Below are positions 1 through 6,644 of a stretch of 7,570 bases of DNA, piece after piece. The translations under genes and the position numbers were made by a program. The stretch is from JALHTG01 sp964528315 (lineage in GTDB: Archaea > Thermoproteota > Bathyarchaeia > 40CM-2-53-6 > JALHTG01), in NCBI GenBank assembly GCA_964528315.1, contig CAZGRO010000069.1, positions 1 to 7,570 on the forward strand. Reading direction: 5' to 3'. How positions within the stretch are numbered: position 1 is the stretch's first letter; each line of letters begins with the position of its first letter. The notes beneath the pieces were generated by a model. It saw nothing but the letters and a program-made list of their open reading frames with translations, was not told the DNA's origin and made no database searches.

Positions 1-206
1 AGGCGCTGTTCATCGAGGATCCTGACAGCGCCGAACGCAGTGTCGCCGCAGGCTCAGGCTCTGGGATGTTCAGAACAGATCAGCAACTAGTTCAACAGAT
101 AGCCTCTAGAAAACTGAGCGCAATCGACAATCTGCTTGAGCTCTTCTCAACGCACCCGAACATAGTCAAACGACTACAGGCATTGCAGGCATACCGATCC
201 GCTTAG
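1..206 (+). CDS. Probable M48-family (HtpX-like) metalloprotease, C-terminal fragment
   Basis: An open frame enters from the left edge (first whole codon at 3) and ends at TAG 204-206, giving the last 67 residues of a protein that begins outside the window. The fragment has charged helical character and ends with residues LFSTHPNIVKRLQAL, followed by a short tail. The pattern STHP followed by a basic, leucine-rich helix is typical of the extreme C-terminus of M48 peptidases of the HtpX group, which are membrane-bound zinc proteases involved in membrane protein quality control. The catalytic HExxH motif and membrane segments would lie upstream and cannot be seen, so activity cannot be judged. 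The gene is convergent with the arsC-like gene and is the only plus-strand gene in the window. The family call rests on this short motif alone. Confidence 0.62.
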   Translation, partial: ALFIEDPDSAERSVAAGSGSGMFRTDQQLVQQIASRKLSAIDNLLELFSTHPNIVKRLQALQAYRSA

Positions 207-381
207 ATTTTCGCAGACGTAGGGCCAGTAGATAAGGGAAATCTTGATGGTTTCTCCACTGCGGCACAACTGAAGGCTTGGAACCAAGATCAAGCCGACA
301 GTCCTAGCCCAGGAATCGCTTAGTATACTGTGCTGAAACTAGAGGAACAGGGTCCAAATCAGGCTCGGAGACGCTGATTTC

Positions 382-386
382 AAAAA
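382..386 (-). terminator. Oligo-T tract after arsC, possible archaeal terminator
   Basis: On the minus strand five consecutive T residues occur 5 bases after the TGA stop of the arsC-like gene (stop at 392-394). Archaeal RNA polymerase commonly terminates at short T-runs without a strong hairpin, and this is the end of a six-gene transcription unit facing a convergent gene. The tract is short and no stable stem precedes it, so the call is tentative. Confidence 0.35.
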
Positions 387-391
387 GCAGA

Positions 392-838
392 TCAACTGGC
401 ATCCATAAACACTTGCTTCTGCGCATCGTCGTTGAATGTCGATTCGATCCAATCTTTGATTTGATCCCTTACCTCTCGAAATCCAGTCAATATCTCGCTT
501 TCTGCTCCTACGAGCCTTGATGGGTCCTGGAAGTTCTTGTGAATGCGTTTTCCTTCTCCAGGAAAGAAGGGGCACGACTCTTTGGCATGATCGCAGACGG
601 TCACAACATAGTCGAAGCTTATTCCTTTGAATTCCTCGATGCTTTTCGAGCGATGCTTCGAGATGTCTATGCCAAGCTCGGTCATCACCTGAATCGCATG
701 AGGGTTCACGTAAGAAGGTTCGACTCCCCCGCTGTAGACCTCGTACTTATCGCCACGAAGAGCTCGAAGCAAGCCTTCAGCGATCTGTGATCGTGCAGAA
801 TTGTGAAAGCATACGAACAAGACTTTTCGCTTGGCCAA
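392..838 (-). CDS. arsC: ArsC-type arsenate reductase / low-molecular-weight protein phosphatase family
   Basis: A 148-residue cytoplasmic protein with the low-molecular-weight tyrosine phosphatase fold. The N-terminus is a beta strand followed by the CX5R anion-binding loop, C10-F-H-N-S-A-R16, then S17. A second motif has C82 and C89 (VCDHAKESCP), and D105-P106 matches the family general acid. The three cysteines fall at the same numbers as the catalytic triad of the thioredoxin-coupled ArsC of staphylococcal plasmid pI258, where C10 attacks arsenate and C82 and C89 relay the disulfide to thioredoxin. This favours arsenate reductase (arsenate to arsenite) over a pure phosphatase, but archaeal members are little studied. 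The start is TTG at 838: no in-frame ATG lies between the phoU stop and C10. Only a weak GGA site lies 11 bases upstream. The gene is last in the pst operon, 47 bases after phoU, which suggests a role linked to phosphate or arsenate entry. No arsR or arsenite exporter is visible in the window. Confidence 0.85.
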   Translation of the reverse strand: MAKRKVLFVCFHNSARSQIAEGLLRALRGDKYEVYSGGVEPSYVNPHAIQVMTELGIDISKHRSKSIEEFKGISFDYVVTVCDHAKESCPFFPGEGKRIHKNFQDPSRLVGAESEILTGFREVRDQIKDWIESTFNDDAQKQVFMDAS

Positions 839-885
839 ACCAGAGACTTTCCAGTCCAGTCTTCTGATGCTTCCCGTCTTGTTTC

Positions 886-1530
886 CTACCGTATATACAT
901 GGGTCTCCCGCGGACCATGTAGTGGGCTTCCTCGACTATATAGCAGGCATGGTCAGCAATCCTTTCAAGATGACGCGTCAAGAGAACGTCCGAGATCAGA
1001 ACCGCAGTTTTCTTTGACGGGCTCTGTGCCAAGCTTTTCAGGTGTTTTCCGTACATTTCGTCAACTTCGTTCTCCATCTGCGACAACTCATCTACTTTGT
1101 CAAAGTTCTGCGTCTTGTATATTTCAATCGCAAGATGAAGCATCGACATGACTTTATCACTCATCTCCTTGACGAACTTGTTCTCCTGCATTTCCTTACT
1201 ATATCCGTTAAGAAGCTGCAACACATGGGATATATCGTAGGCATAGCGTCCGAATCTTGAAAGATCGTATGCGATCTTCATATTGGACTTGATGGCCCGA
1301 AGATCCGTTGCAACAGGTTGATATCTCGCAATGAGCTCGACCGCCATCTCCTCGACATCATTATACATGGACCTAAGACAGTCAGACCAAGCTCTGACTT
1401 GGACCCCAACATCTCCTCCCTCAAGGTAGGCAATCACTGATGCTTTCACAGTGTCAACCGCAAGATCGGCCATGTCGCTCACTATTTTGGCGATATTGCT
1501 CAGGCCTCTATCCAATGGTCTTTGCGACAT
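886..1530 (-). CDS. phoU: PhoU-family phosphate uptake regulator
   Basis: A 214-residue, mostly helical cytoplasmic protein of the usual length for PhoU with two three-helix-bundle repeats. The second repeat keeps the family metal-binding signature as HLERIADHACYIVEE (residues 187-201). The equivalent place in the first repeat reads LSRFGRYAYDI (90-100), where the acidic residues are replaced by S and R; the tyrosine/isoleucine frame remains. PhoU proteins are thought to slow the Pst transporter when phosphate is plentiful and, in bacteria, to pass the signal to PhoR; no histidine kinase or response regulator is seen here. The ATG at 1528-1530 is preceded by AGGTGG with 6 bases of spacing, overlapping the pstB stop, so the start is well supported and translation is probably coupled. 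It lies 10 bases after pstB and 47 bases before arsC. Confidence 0.93.
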   Translation of the reverse strand: MSQRPLDRGLSNIAKIVSDMADLAVDTVKASVIAYLEGGDVGVQVRAWSDCLRSMYNDVEEMAVELIARYQPVATDLRAIKSNMKIAYDLSRFGRYAYDISHVLQLLNGYSKEMQENKFVKEMSDKVMSMLHLAIEIYKTQNFDKVDELSQMENEVDEMYGKHLKSLAQSPSKKTAVLISDVLLTRHLERIADHACYIVEEAHYMVRGRPMYIR

Positions 1531-1536
1531 GTCTTG

Positions 1537-1542
1537 CCACCT
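1537..1542 (-). promoter_or_regulatory. Ribosome binding site of phoU
   Basis: The minus strand reads AGGTGG, 6 bases before the phoU ATG. It overlaps the TAG stop of pstB, so a ribosome ending pstB is positioned to start phoU. Confidence 0.6.
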
Positions 1543-2368
1543 ACCCGAACTTGCCCGTAATGTACCTCTCAGTCAAGGGGTGACTCGGATTTTCAAACAA
1601 TCTGCTCGTTTCACTATACTCAACAAGCTCGCCTAGGTAGAGAAAGGCGGTATTATCCGACACTCTGGCCGCCTGCTGCATATTGTGAGTTACTATTACC
1701 ACAGTGTAACGGTTCTTCAAAGCGATCATCAGCTGCTCTATCTTCGCTGTGGCTACAGGATCAAGAGCTGAGCAAGGCTCGTCCATCAACACCACTTCTG
1801 GCTGCACGGCGAGCGTTCTCGCTATACATAATCTCTGCTGCTGTCCTCCTGAAAGGCTTGCTCCAGACTTGTCGAGGTCGTCTTTGACTTCATCCCAGAG
1901 ACCTGCTTGCTCTAGGCTTTGCCTAACCACCTCATCTAGGCCCTTCCTATGACTAACACCGTTCAGCCTCAACCCTGCAGCCACATTATCATATACCGAC
2001 ATTGTCGGGAAGGGGTTAGGTTTCTGAAAGACCATTCCCACCTTCCTTCTGACGAGCACGGGATCCACTTCTCGATCGTAGACGTTTCGGCCATCCAGCA
2101 GCACCGTCCCAGAGACTCTCGCGCCAGGGACTAGTTCATGCATTCGGTTGAAGCAGCGAATAAGTGTCGACTTTCCACAGCCGGATGGGCCGATTATGGC
2201 CGTGATCGCGTTCCTACGTATCGTTATGAAGATATCTTTGAGCACGTGATTTTTGCCGAACCACGCATTTAGCTTGTCGGTTTCGATCTTGGGTTTCTCC
2301 TCCCTTTTGCTCAGCTCGAGCACCTGGGTGTTCATAGACGGTCGTTCCGCAAGATGCATCTTTAACAT
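1541..2368 (-). CDS. pstB: Phosphate ABC transporter ATP-binding protein PstB
   Basis: A 275-residue ABC ATPase that powers phosphate import on the cytoplasmic face of PstC-PstA. All catalytic motifs are intact: Walker A GPSGCGKST (60-68), Q-loop glutamine 115 in the PstB-typical context FQKPNPFP, signature SLSGGQQQR (171-179), Walker B VVLMDEP (192-198), D-loop ALDP (201-204) and the switch histidine H228 in VTHNM. The sequence LIRCFNRMHELVPGARVSG after Walker A is strongly characteristic of PstB rather than other importer ATPases. The length is slightly above the usual 250-260 because of an N-terminal extension of about 25 polar residues. Later ATGs at 2359 and 2335 are possible, but the ATG at 2368 has AGGTGA 6 bases upstream. 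The gene follows pstA by 6 bases and precedes phoU by 10. Confidence 0.97.
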   Translation of the reverse strand: MLKMHLAERPSMNTQVLELSKREEKPKIETDKLNAWFGKNHVLKDIFITIRRNAITAIIGPSGCGKSTLIRCFNRMHELVPGARVSGTVLLDGRNVYDREVDPVLVRRKVGMVFQKPNPFPTMSVYDNVAAGLRLNGVSHRKGLDEVVRQSLEQAGLWDEVKDDLDKSGASLSGGQQQRLCIARTLAVQPEVVLMDEPCSALDPVATAKIEQLMIALKNRYTVVIVTHNMQQAARVSDNTAFLYLGELVEYSETSRLFENPSHPLTERYITGKFG

Positions 2369-2374
2369 CTAAAA

Positions 2375-2380
2375 TCACCT
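2375..2380 (-). promoter_or_regulatory. Ribosome binding site of pstB
   Basis: The minus strand reads AGGTGA, a close match to the archaeal anti-SD complement, 6 bases before ATG 2368. It contains the TGA stop of pstA, which fixes the pstB start and suggests coupled translation. Confidence 0.7.
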
Positions 2381-3220
2381 GACCGGTCTGATTCTTCTTC
2401 TGATCGCGAATCTTACTCCGATATTCACAACCAAGACTAGCAATATGAGGACCAAGGCGGCGCCCCAGCCTTGTTGATGAGCATAATCGTAAGGCAGTAA
2501 CGCAAGCCTCCATACCCTCAGTGGAAGCGCGTCCATGGGTTGATTAAGGCCAGCGAAGAACCATTGACTTCCCAGCACGGTCATTATCAAAGGCGCCGTC
2601 TCGCCTGAGATTCTTGCTATGGAGAGCATGATGCCAGTCACGATTCCGCTCCTTGCAGTACTTACCACCACACCGAGTATTGTTCTCCATCGCCTGATGC
2701 CGAGAGCCATAGCTGCCTCACGAATGGTTCTCGGAACAAGCTTCAAAGACTCTTCAGTCGTGCGCGCGATTATCGGCATCATTATTATCGCAAGCGCTAT
2801 GGCTCCTGCGATGGCTGAGAAGCTTCCCATACCCAGGACCACAAGTGTGTAGACGAATATTCCCACAACGATCGATGGGAATCCCATAAGGACCTCGTTT
2901 AGGAACCTCACCGCTGCCCCTAGTCTATTGTCGCCGAACTCAGCCAGATATATTCCGGAGATTACGCCAAGTGGTGCCCCGATGACAGTCGCTAGAGCTA
3001 TCAAGATCACAGTGCCTTGTATCGCGTTCGCTACCCCTCCTCCAGCCTCGCCTATGGCGCCGGGTGGATGAGTGAGAAACTGTAGACTGAGTGCGGAGGC
3101 ACCGTTTCTAATGACTTCGAGAAGGATGCTTCCAAGAGGTATTATTGCAACTGCAACGCATAGAATTCCAAGTCCAAAAGCCAGCTTGTCCTTGAGCCTT
3201 CTCATAGCATAACCTGCCAT
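2375..3220 (-). CDS. pstA: Phosphate ABC transporter permease PstA
   Basis: A 281-residue integral membrane protein forming half of the phosphate channel with PstC. Hydrophobic segments lie at about residues 13-37, 66-95, 110-130, 133-152, 185-205 and 254-275, consistent with six spans. The cytoplasmic coupling loop that contacts PstB is clear at about 156-182, with the EAA-type motif around LVPRTIREAAMALGIRRWRT. The following stretch TARSGIVTGIMLSIARISGETAPLI is divided over 188-212 and has the GETAP element characteristic of PstA. The ATG at 3220 lies one base after the pstC TAG and has GGAG 4 bases upstream; a second ATG at 3205 would remove only five residues. The tight spacing on both sides indicates a single transcript. 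Confidence 0.96.
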   Translation of the reverse strand: MAGYAMRRLKDKLAFGLGILCVAVAIIPLGSILLEVIRNGASALSLQFLTHPPGAIGEAGGGVANAIQGTVILIALATVIGAPLGVISGIYLAEFGDNRLGAAVRFLNEVLMGFPSIVVGIFVYTLVVLGMGSFSAIAGAIALAIIMMPIIARTTEESLKLVPRTIREAAMALGIRRWRTILGVVVSTARSGIVTGIMLSIARISGETAPLIMTVLGSQWFFAGLNQPMDALPLRVWRLALLPYDYAHQQGWGAALVLILLVLVVNIGVRFAIRRRIRPVR

Positions 3221-3221
3221 G

Positions 3222-4232
3222 CTACTCCACTGCCCCTCCTTTGACTCTCAGTGCTCTCAGGACCAGTAGCCGTGCAAAGACGTCAATCGTCAGTGCGAAG
3301 AAGAATAGGATCAACCCCACGCCGATGAGGGCTGATGGGTGAAGGGACACAGGATCGGCCTCGTTAAACTCGTTGGCGATAAGTGATGCCATTGTCTGCC
3401 CACCCTTCAAGAGGGATGTTGGAAGCGCAGCTGCTCCTATCGTGTTTCCAATCACCATGGTCACAGCCATGGTTTCACCAATTGCCCTTCCTAGGCCAAG
3501 TATTGCTGCTCCAAAGAGACCTGAACGCGCATAGCTCAATACACCCATCCGAACAGCTTCCCATCTTGTTGCACCAAGGCTGTATGCTGCCTCTCTGAGA
3601 GAGTCTGGAACGGCCATCATGACCTCTCTTGAAACCGACGAGATAGTTGGAATAATCATCACCGCCAGGATGATTCCAGCAGTCAATATATCCAACCCAT
3701 ATGGTGTCCCCTGAAACGCCGGGATGAATCCCAGGTACGTAGAAAGCGGTATCTCGATTAGGTCTCTGACCCAGAATCTGAAGACAAACACCCCCCAGAG
3801 ACCATATATCACGCTTGGAACAGCCGCAAGAAGCTCTATCATGAATGACAGCGGCGTCCTGATACTGCTGGGAGCCATCTCCGCTAGAAAGATGGCTATG
3901 CCGAGGCTGAGTGGCACTCCAATCACTAAGGCTATCGCAGAAGTCACCAATGTTCCCAAGATATAGGGAAGAGCTCCAAAAGACTCCTTTCCCACGACAG
4001 GGTTCCATTCAACACCTGTCGCGAATCCTATTCCAAACCTCTTCAGAGCGGGAAAAGATCCTCGGGCCAGCTCCAAAACCATGAGAACAAGGATCAAGAT
4101 CACTGATGATGCCAGGATCGCCGCTAGGTACTTGAACAGGTCATCCCCAGACCGGCCTCTCCTCTTCTCAAGCCCAGAACCGCGACCCCTACTATTGCTG
4201 GAGAAAGGGTGGGGAGCAGTGTCACCTTTCAC
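3222..4232 (-). CDS. pstC: Phosphate ABC transporter permease PstC
   Basis: A 336-residue membrane protein, the partner of PstA in the phosphate channel. After a polar, arginine-rich cytoplasmic tail of about 30 residues come hydrophobic segments near 34-56, 88-117, 131-153, 180-200, 238-262 and 302-325. A periplasmic-side loop contains FGALPYILGTL (85-95), typical of PstC. The coupling loop at about 202-232 contains VPDSLREAAYSLGATRWEA, followed by GRAIGETMAV (248-257), the PstC counterpart of the GETAP element in PstA. The start is GTG at 4232, 17 bases after the pstS stop; no ATG occurs before the first membrane segment in this frame, and a purine-rich GAAAGG lies upstream. The basic N-terminal tail is longer than the minimal family form but not unusual for this permease. 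Confidence 0.95.
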   Translation of the reverse strand: MKGDTAPHPFSSNSRGRGSGLEKRRGRSGDDLFKYLAAILASSVILILVLMVLELARGSFPALKRFGIGFATGVEWNPVVGKESFGALPYILGTLVTSAIALVIGVPLSLGIAIFLAEMAPSSIRTPLSFMIELLAAVPSVIYGLWGVFVFRFWVRDLIEIPLSTYLGFIPAFQGTPYGLDILTAGIILAVMIIPTISSVSREVMMAVPDSLREAAYSLGATRWEAVRMGVLSYARSGLFGAAILGLGRAIGETMAVTMVIGNTIGAAALPTSLLKGGQTMASLIANEFNEADPVSLHPSALIGVGLILFFFALTIDVFARLLVLRALRVKGGAVE

Positions 4233-4249
4233 GGATATGGCGCCTTTCT

Positions 4250-5395
4250 TCAGTTTCTCAGAGTTTGCCCATTGAAGGTTATGGATTTGATGGTCTGTTC
4301 GTTGAGTGAGACTACGGCTTGGGGCAATGGAACATATTGCAGGTTCGGAGCATACGATTGGCCATCATGAGTCGCCCACCACAGAAAGTCGACGAGCGCT
4401 TGCGCTCTCGCTCTATCCATTGTCGGGAGTACTGAGAGTTCCTTGTAGACTAGCAGGTAGCTGAAGCTTGCAATCGGATAAGAGTTAGCGCCTGGGGCGT
4501 TGAGTAGGTTAACAGTTGTCCAGCTTTGTTCTCCTTTAGGCAGTGTTGGTGCTGCTGCAGCGGCCGCTGCGTTTGTCGTTTCTAGTGTGGGTTCTATGAA
4601 TTTGCCTTCTTTGTTCTGGATGAAGGCATAAGTCATCTTGTTCTGGAGAGCATAGGCGAGCTCTACATATCCTATGGTGTATTCTGTTCCTCGAACCAGG
4701 CCTGCTACGCCCTCATTTCCAGTGGAGCCGAGCCCTGTGGGCCATTGGACCGCTGTTCCCTGTCCCACCTTCTCTTTCCACTCAGCACTGACAAGTGATA
4801 GGTAGCCTGTCCAGACGAATGTCGTTCCAGATCCGTCCGATCGATGCACTACAAGGATGTCTTTGTCTGGCAGCTGGATGTCTGCGTTGAGGCTTCTTAT
4901 TGTGGGGTCGTTCCATTTCTTGACCTTGCCTAGAAAGATGTCTGCTATCAACGGGCCTGTTGCTTTCAATCCTTTTGACATTCCTGGTACGTTGTAGGCT
5001 AGGACTACGGAGCCAATGGTTATTGGCACGTGTAATGTGTTTGGTGCAGCCTGTCTCTGTGCCTCTGTTAACGGGGCATCTGAAGCGCCAAAGTCAACCG
5101 TCTTCTCGGTGTGCTGTCTTATTCCTCCACCGCTGCCGATGGATTGGTAGTTGAACCGAATGTTGGGCTTGATTCTGTTGTATTCAACGGTCATTGTCGA
5201 GAGGAGTGGGTATGGAAATGTTGCTCCTGCACCATTGATTGTTAGAGGCTGCGTTTGATCTGTCTTGCTAGGTTGAGTTGCAGGCTGTTGCATTGACCAA
5301 TATCCAACCACACCTGAAATCAATATGATTGCGGCTATGCCAAAGGCAAGTGTCCTCTTGCTTACCATTCTTGTTGTGTTTCGGCTTGAACTCAT
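4250..5395 (-). CDS. pstS: Phosphate-binding protein PstS, membrane-anchored
   Basis: A 381-residue phosphate-binding protein of the Pst importer, acting outside the membrane. A basic N-terminus is followed by one hydrophobic segment (about 15-34) and a Gln/Pro/Thr-rich linker. There is no lipobox cysteine, so the protein is probably held by an uncleaved anchor or cleaved without lipidation. Ligand-site motifs typical of PstS are present: GAGATFP (55-61), SIGSGGG (85-91), DFGASD (101-106) and HRSDGSGTTF (184-193). The ATG at 5395 is chosen because GGTGA lies 8 bases upstream. The frame stays open to TTG 5446, with another ATG at 5434, which would add 13 polar residues if the message were nearly leaderless. 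A run of seven alanines before a proline near 276-283 is in a region that is often alanine-rich in this family. First gene of the pst operon. Confidence 0.95.
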   Translation of the reverse strand: MSSSRNTTRMVSKRTLAFGIAAIILISGVVGYWSMQQPATQPSKTDQTQPLTINGAGATFPYPLLSTMTVEYNRIKPNIRFNYQSIGSGGGIRQHTEKTVDFGASDAPLTEAQRQAAPNTLHVPITIGSVVLAYNVPGMSKGLKATGPLIADIFLGKVKKWNDPTIRSLNADIQLPDKDILVVHRSDGSGTTFVWTGYLSLVSAEWKEKVGQGTAVQWPTGLGSTGNEGVAGLVRGTEYTIGYVELAYALQNKMTYAFIQNKEGKFIEPTLETTNAAAAAAAPTLPKGEQSWTTVNLLNAPGANSYPIASFSYLLVYKELSVLPTMDRARAQALVDFLWWATHDGQSYAPNLQYVPLPQAVVSLNEQTIKSITFNGQTLRN

Positions 5396-5403
5396 TCTTT
5401 CAT

Positions 5404-5408
5404 TCACC
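5404..5408 (-). promoter_or_regulatory. Ribosome binding site deciding the pstS start
   Basis: The minus strand reads GGTGA 8 bases before ATG 5395. This favours ATG 5395 over the in-frame upstream candidates TTG 5446 and ATG 5434, neither of which has a comparable site at normal distance. Confidence 0.6.
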
Positions 5409-5464
5409 TGTGTCTCTATCGGCCCCTGACACATAGCACGAGCCAAATATAGTTATCCCAATTA

Positions 5465-5474
5465 CTATATATAG
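5465..5474 (-). promoter_or_regulatory. Probable TATA box of the pst operon (palindromic CTATATATAG)
   Basis: A perfect 10-bp palindrome, CTATATATAG, lies in the gap upstream of pstS. Archaeal TATA boxes are usually centred about 25 bases before the transcription start, which would put the start near 5445 and give a leader of about 50 bases to ATG 5395, with room for its GGTGA site. No purine-rich BRE is obvious beside it on either side, so orientation relies on gene context. A second related palindrome lies 20 bp upstream. Confidence 0.5.
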
Positions 5475-5483
5475 GCAGACTGG

Positions 5484-5495
5484 ATCTATATAGAT
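5484..5495. promoter_or_regulatory. Palindrome ATCTATATAGAT, possible operator or second TATA element
   Basis: A perfect 12-bp inverted repeat shares the CTATA...TATAG core with the element at 5465-5474. The two centres are exactly 20 bp apart, about two helical turns. It could be a binding site for a dimeric regulator just upstream of the pst TATA box, or an alternative TATA box. There is no direct evidence for either, and AT-rich palindromes of this kind can arise by chance. Confidence 0.3.
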
Positions 5496-5717
5496 TACAG
5501 GAAACACAACGGATACAACCAACCTGTAAGCGAGAACCCAGAGAAACATAAGAAGAGCCCGAAAACGCGTGGTTCACCAAAAGGGCGTTTGGCGCAGTGC
5601 GGGCTACACTTACCTTTCCATACTCAGAGAATCGCAGATCAGAGGACGCGCATGAGCGGCAATGCTATGCATCGTGTCAGCGGAATGGTCAGCAGGAAGA
5701 TGGACCGACTCCGACTT
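5496..5717. other. Intergenic stretch without a recognised gene
   Basis: Between the pst promoter elements and the end of the pantoate kinase gene I see no RNA gene and no convincing protein gene. One plus-strand frame is free of stops from 5475 to TAG 5724-5726 but has no ATG before 5652, leaving only 24 codons. A weak 5-bp hairpin (CCAAA/TTTGG, 5577-5592) is present. No clear T-run terminator follows pantoate kinase on the minus strand, so read-through into the pst operon cannot be excluded. Confidence 0.5.
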
Positions 5718-6644
5718 CTAGATTAGCCGAGCAACACCAGACTCCACAGTGCTGATCATGATCTGTTTCTTGGGGAGGATGTTTTTCGTTGCCTCATATA
5801 CATTCCTCACTTTTTCCTCTTCAACCAAGGCATGTCCTGCTTCTCCCAACATGTTCTGCGTTGCTCCGATAGCACCGCTCTTCTTCATCACATACAAGAG
5901 GCGGTTCAGCCTTTCAGTCATGAAGCCTGCGTTCTCAGCGAATGTTCGACATACCATCATGAAATTCTCAGGGGTCGGTTCCTTCAGAATCTTGCTCAAG
6001 GCAGACTTTCCGTATCGGTTTATCCTCGCTTTCATGCTCTCGTTTGAAAGAACAGCTGATTTTGGAATCGGGCCAAACCATCCAAGTAAGATCTGGTAGT
6101 CAGGTTTTAGTGGGATTCGATCAATCACGCATAGGCCTGGAGCACCGGGTTGTACCGTGACCACGTTGCCACCCACCATCAGTGGTGCAACTGTGCCTAG
6201 ACCGGTTCTGCACGATATTTCCGCGACATGCGCTATCTGCCCGATCTGATTGTATGTCATGTCCAAGTCAAGAGCCTCGCAAAGGGCCAGAGCGGTTGAC
6301 AGAGCTCCAGCCCCACTTGCTCCGCAGCCGCAACCAACTGGTGGCTCAATGACATGATGAACCGTTACTGTGGCGTGAATCCTGCCAATTTCTAGGAGGT
6401 TGCGAGCAACGGTCTCAGAGACCTTTGCGTCTTCCCTGACCTGGCCGTTCATGCACACAGTGATCTTGTCTTTCAGACCTGTCTTCACTTCCACTTCGGT
6501 CTTCACTCCGCGGCTGATGACATAGCCTCCGCCTCTTGCACCAGTCCTCAAAGGGTCTGAAATCGGGTCATCGTTTGCATCGTGGTCTACAACTTCGAAG
6601 AAACTGGAGACGCCTGCTGGCGAGTACGCTCTAGCCGTTCTCAA
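5718..6644 (-). CDS. Pantoate kinase (archaeal PoK, GHMP kinase superfamily)
   Basis: A 308-residue cytoplasmic kinase expected to phosphorylate pantoate to 4-phosphopantoate with ATP, the first step of the archaeal branch to coenzyme A that precedes phosphopantothenate synthetase. Visible features: an N-terminal AYSPAGVSSFFEV (6-18) resembling GHMP motif 1; RGGGYVISRGV (37-47), as in pantoate kinases; the ATP-binding glycine-rich motif PPVGCGCGASGAGALS (101-116); and a late motif GAIGATQNMLGEAGHAL (257-273) corresponding to GHMP motif 3. The length fits the family (about 280-310). The start is TTG at 6644: an in-frame stop lies three codons upstream and there is no ATG before residue 65. Its first bases overlap the stop of the preceding membrane-protein gene by 4 bases (TTGA), implying coupled translation. 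The partner synthetase is not in the window. Two cysteines within the glycine-rich loop are noteworthy. Another small-molecule kinase of this superfamily is less likely. Confidence 0.83.
   Translation of the reverse strand: MRTARAYSPAGVSSFFEVVDHDANDDPISDPLRTGARGGGYVISRGVKTEVEVKTGLKDKITVCMNGQVREDAKVSETVARNLLEIGRIHATVTVHHVIEPPVGCGCGASGAGALSTALALCEALDLDMTYNQIGQIAHVAEISCRTGLGTVAPLMVGGNVVTVQPGAPGLCVIDRIPLKPDYQILLGWFGPIPKSAVLSNESMKARINRYGKSALSKILKEPTPENFMMVCRTFAENAGFMTERLNRLLYVMKKSGAIGATQNMLGEAGHALVEEEKVRNVYEATKNILPKKQIMISTVESGVARLI

Noticed and set aside
275..296. Inverted repeat GGCTTG/CAAGCC with a 10-base loop between the M48 fragment and arsC, considered as a shared terminator
   Set aside because: The stem is only 6 bp, it is 69 bases past the protease stop and 96 bases past the arsC stop, and no T-tract follows it in either direction.
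844..862. Short inverted repeat AGACT/AGTCT in the phoU-arsC gap, considered as an attenuator
   Set aside because: A 5-bp stem with a 9-base loop is too weak to call, and there is no T-run or TATA-like element in the 47-base gap.
831..1151. Plus-strand open frame of 106 codons over phoU and the arsC start
   Set aside because: It is antisense to two well-supported genes and has a low-complexity Ser/Pro/Gln-rich translation without domain features.
4540..4580. GC-rich alanine codon run in pstS, considered as a repeat expansion
   Set aside because: The codons are mixed (GCA, GCG, GCC, GCT), so it is not a simple tandem repeat, and alanine-rich stretches at this place are common in PstS proteins.
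5583..5660. A stretch with GGCGCAGTGCGGG resembling a tRNA D-arm
   Set aside because: No GTTCRA T-loop, no matching acceptor stem and no anticodon arm could be found at the required distances.
5475..5726. A stop-free plus-strand frame of about 83 codons between the pst promoter and the pantoate kinase gene
   Set aside because: It has no ATG until 5652, no recognisable ribosome site, and a composition rich in Arg/Lys/His/Pro with no domain I recognise. The final bases are antisense to pantoate kinase. Chance openness is the simpler reading.
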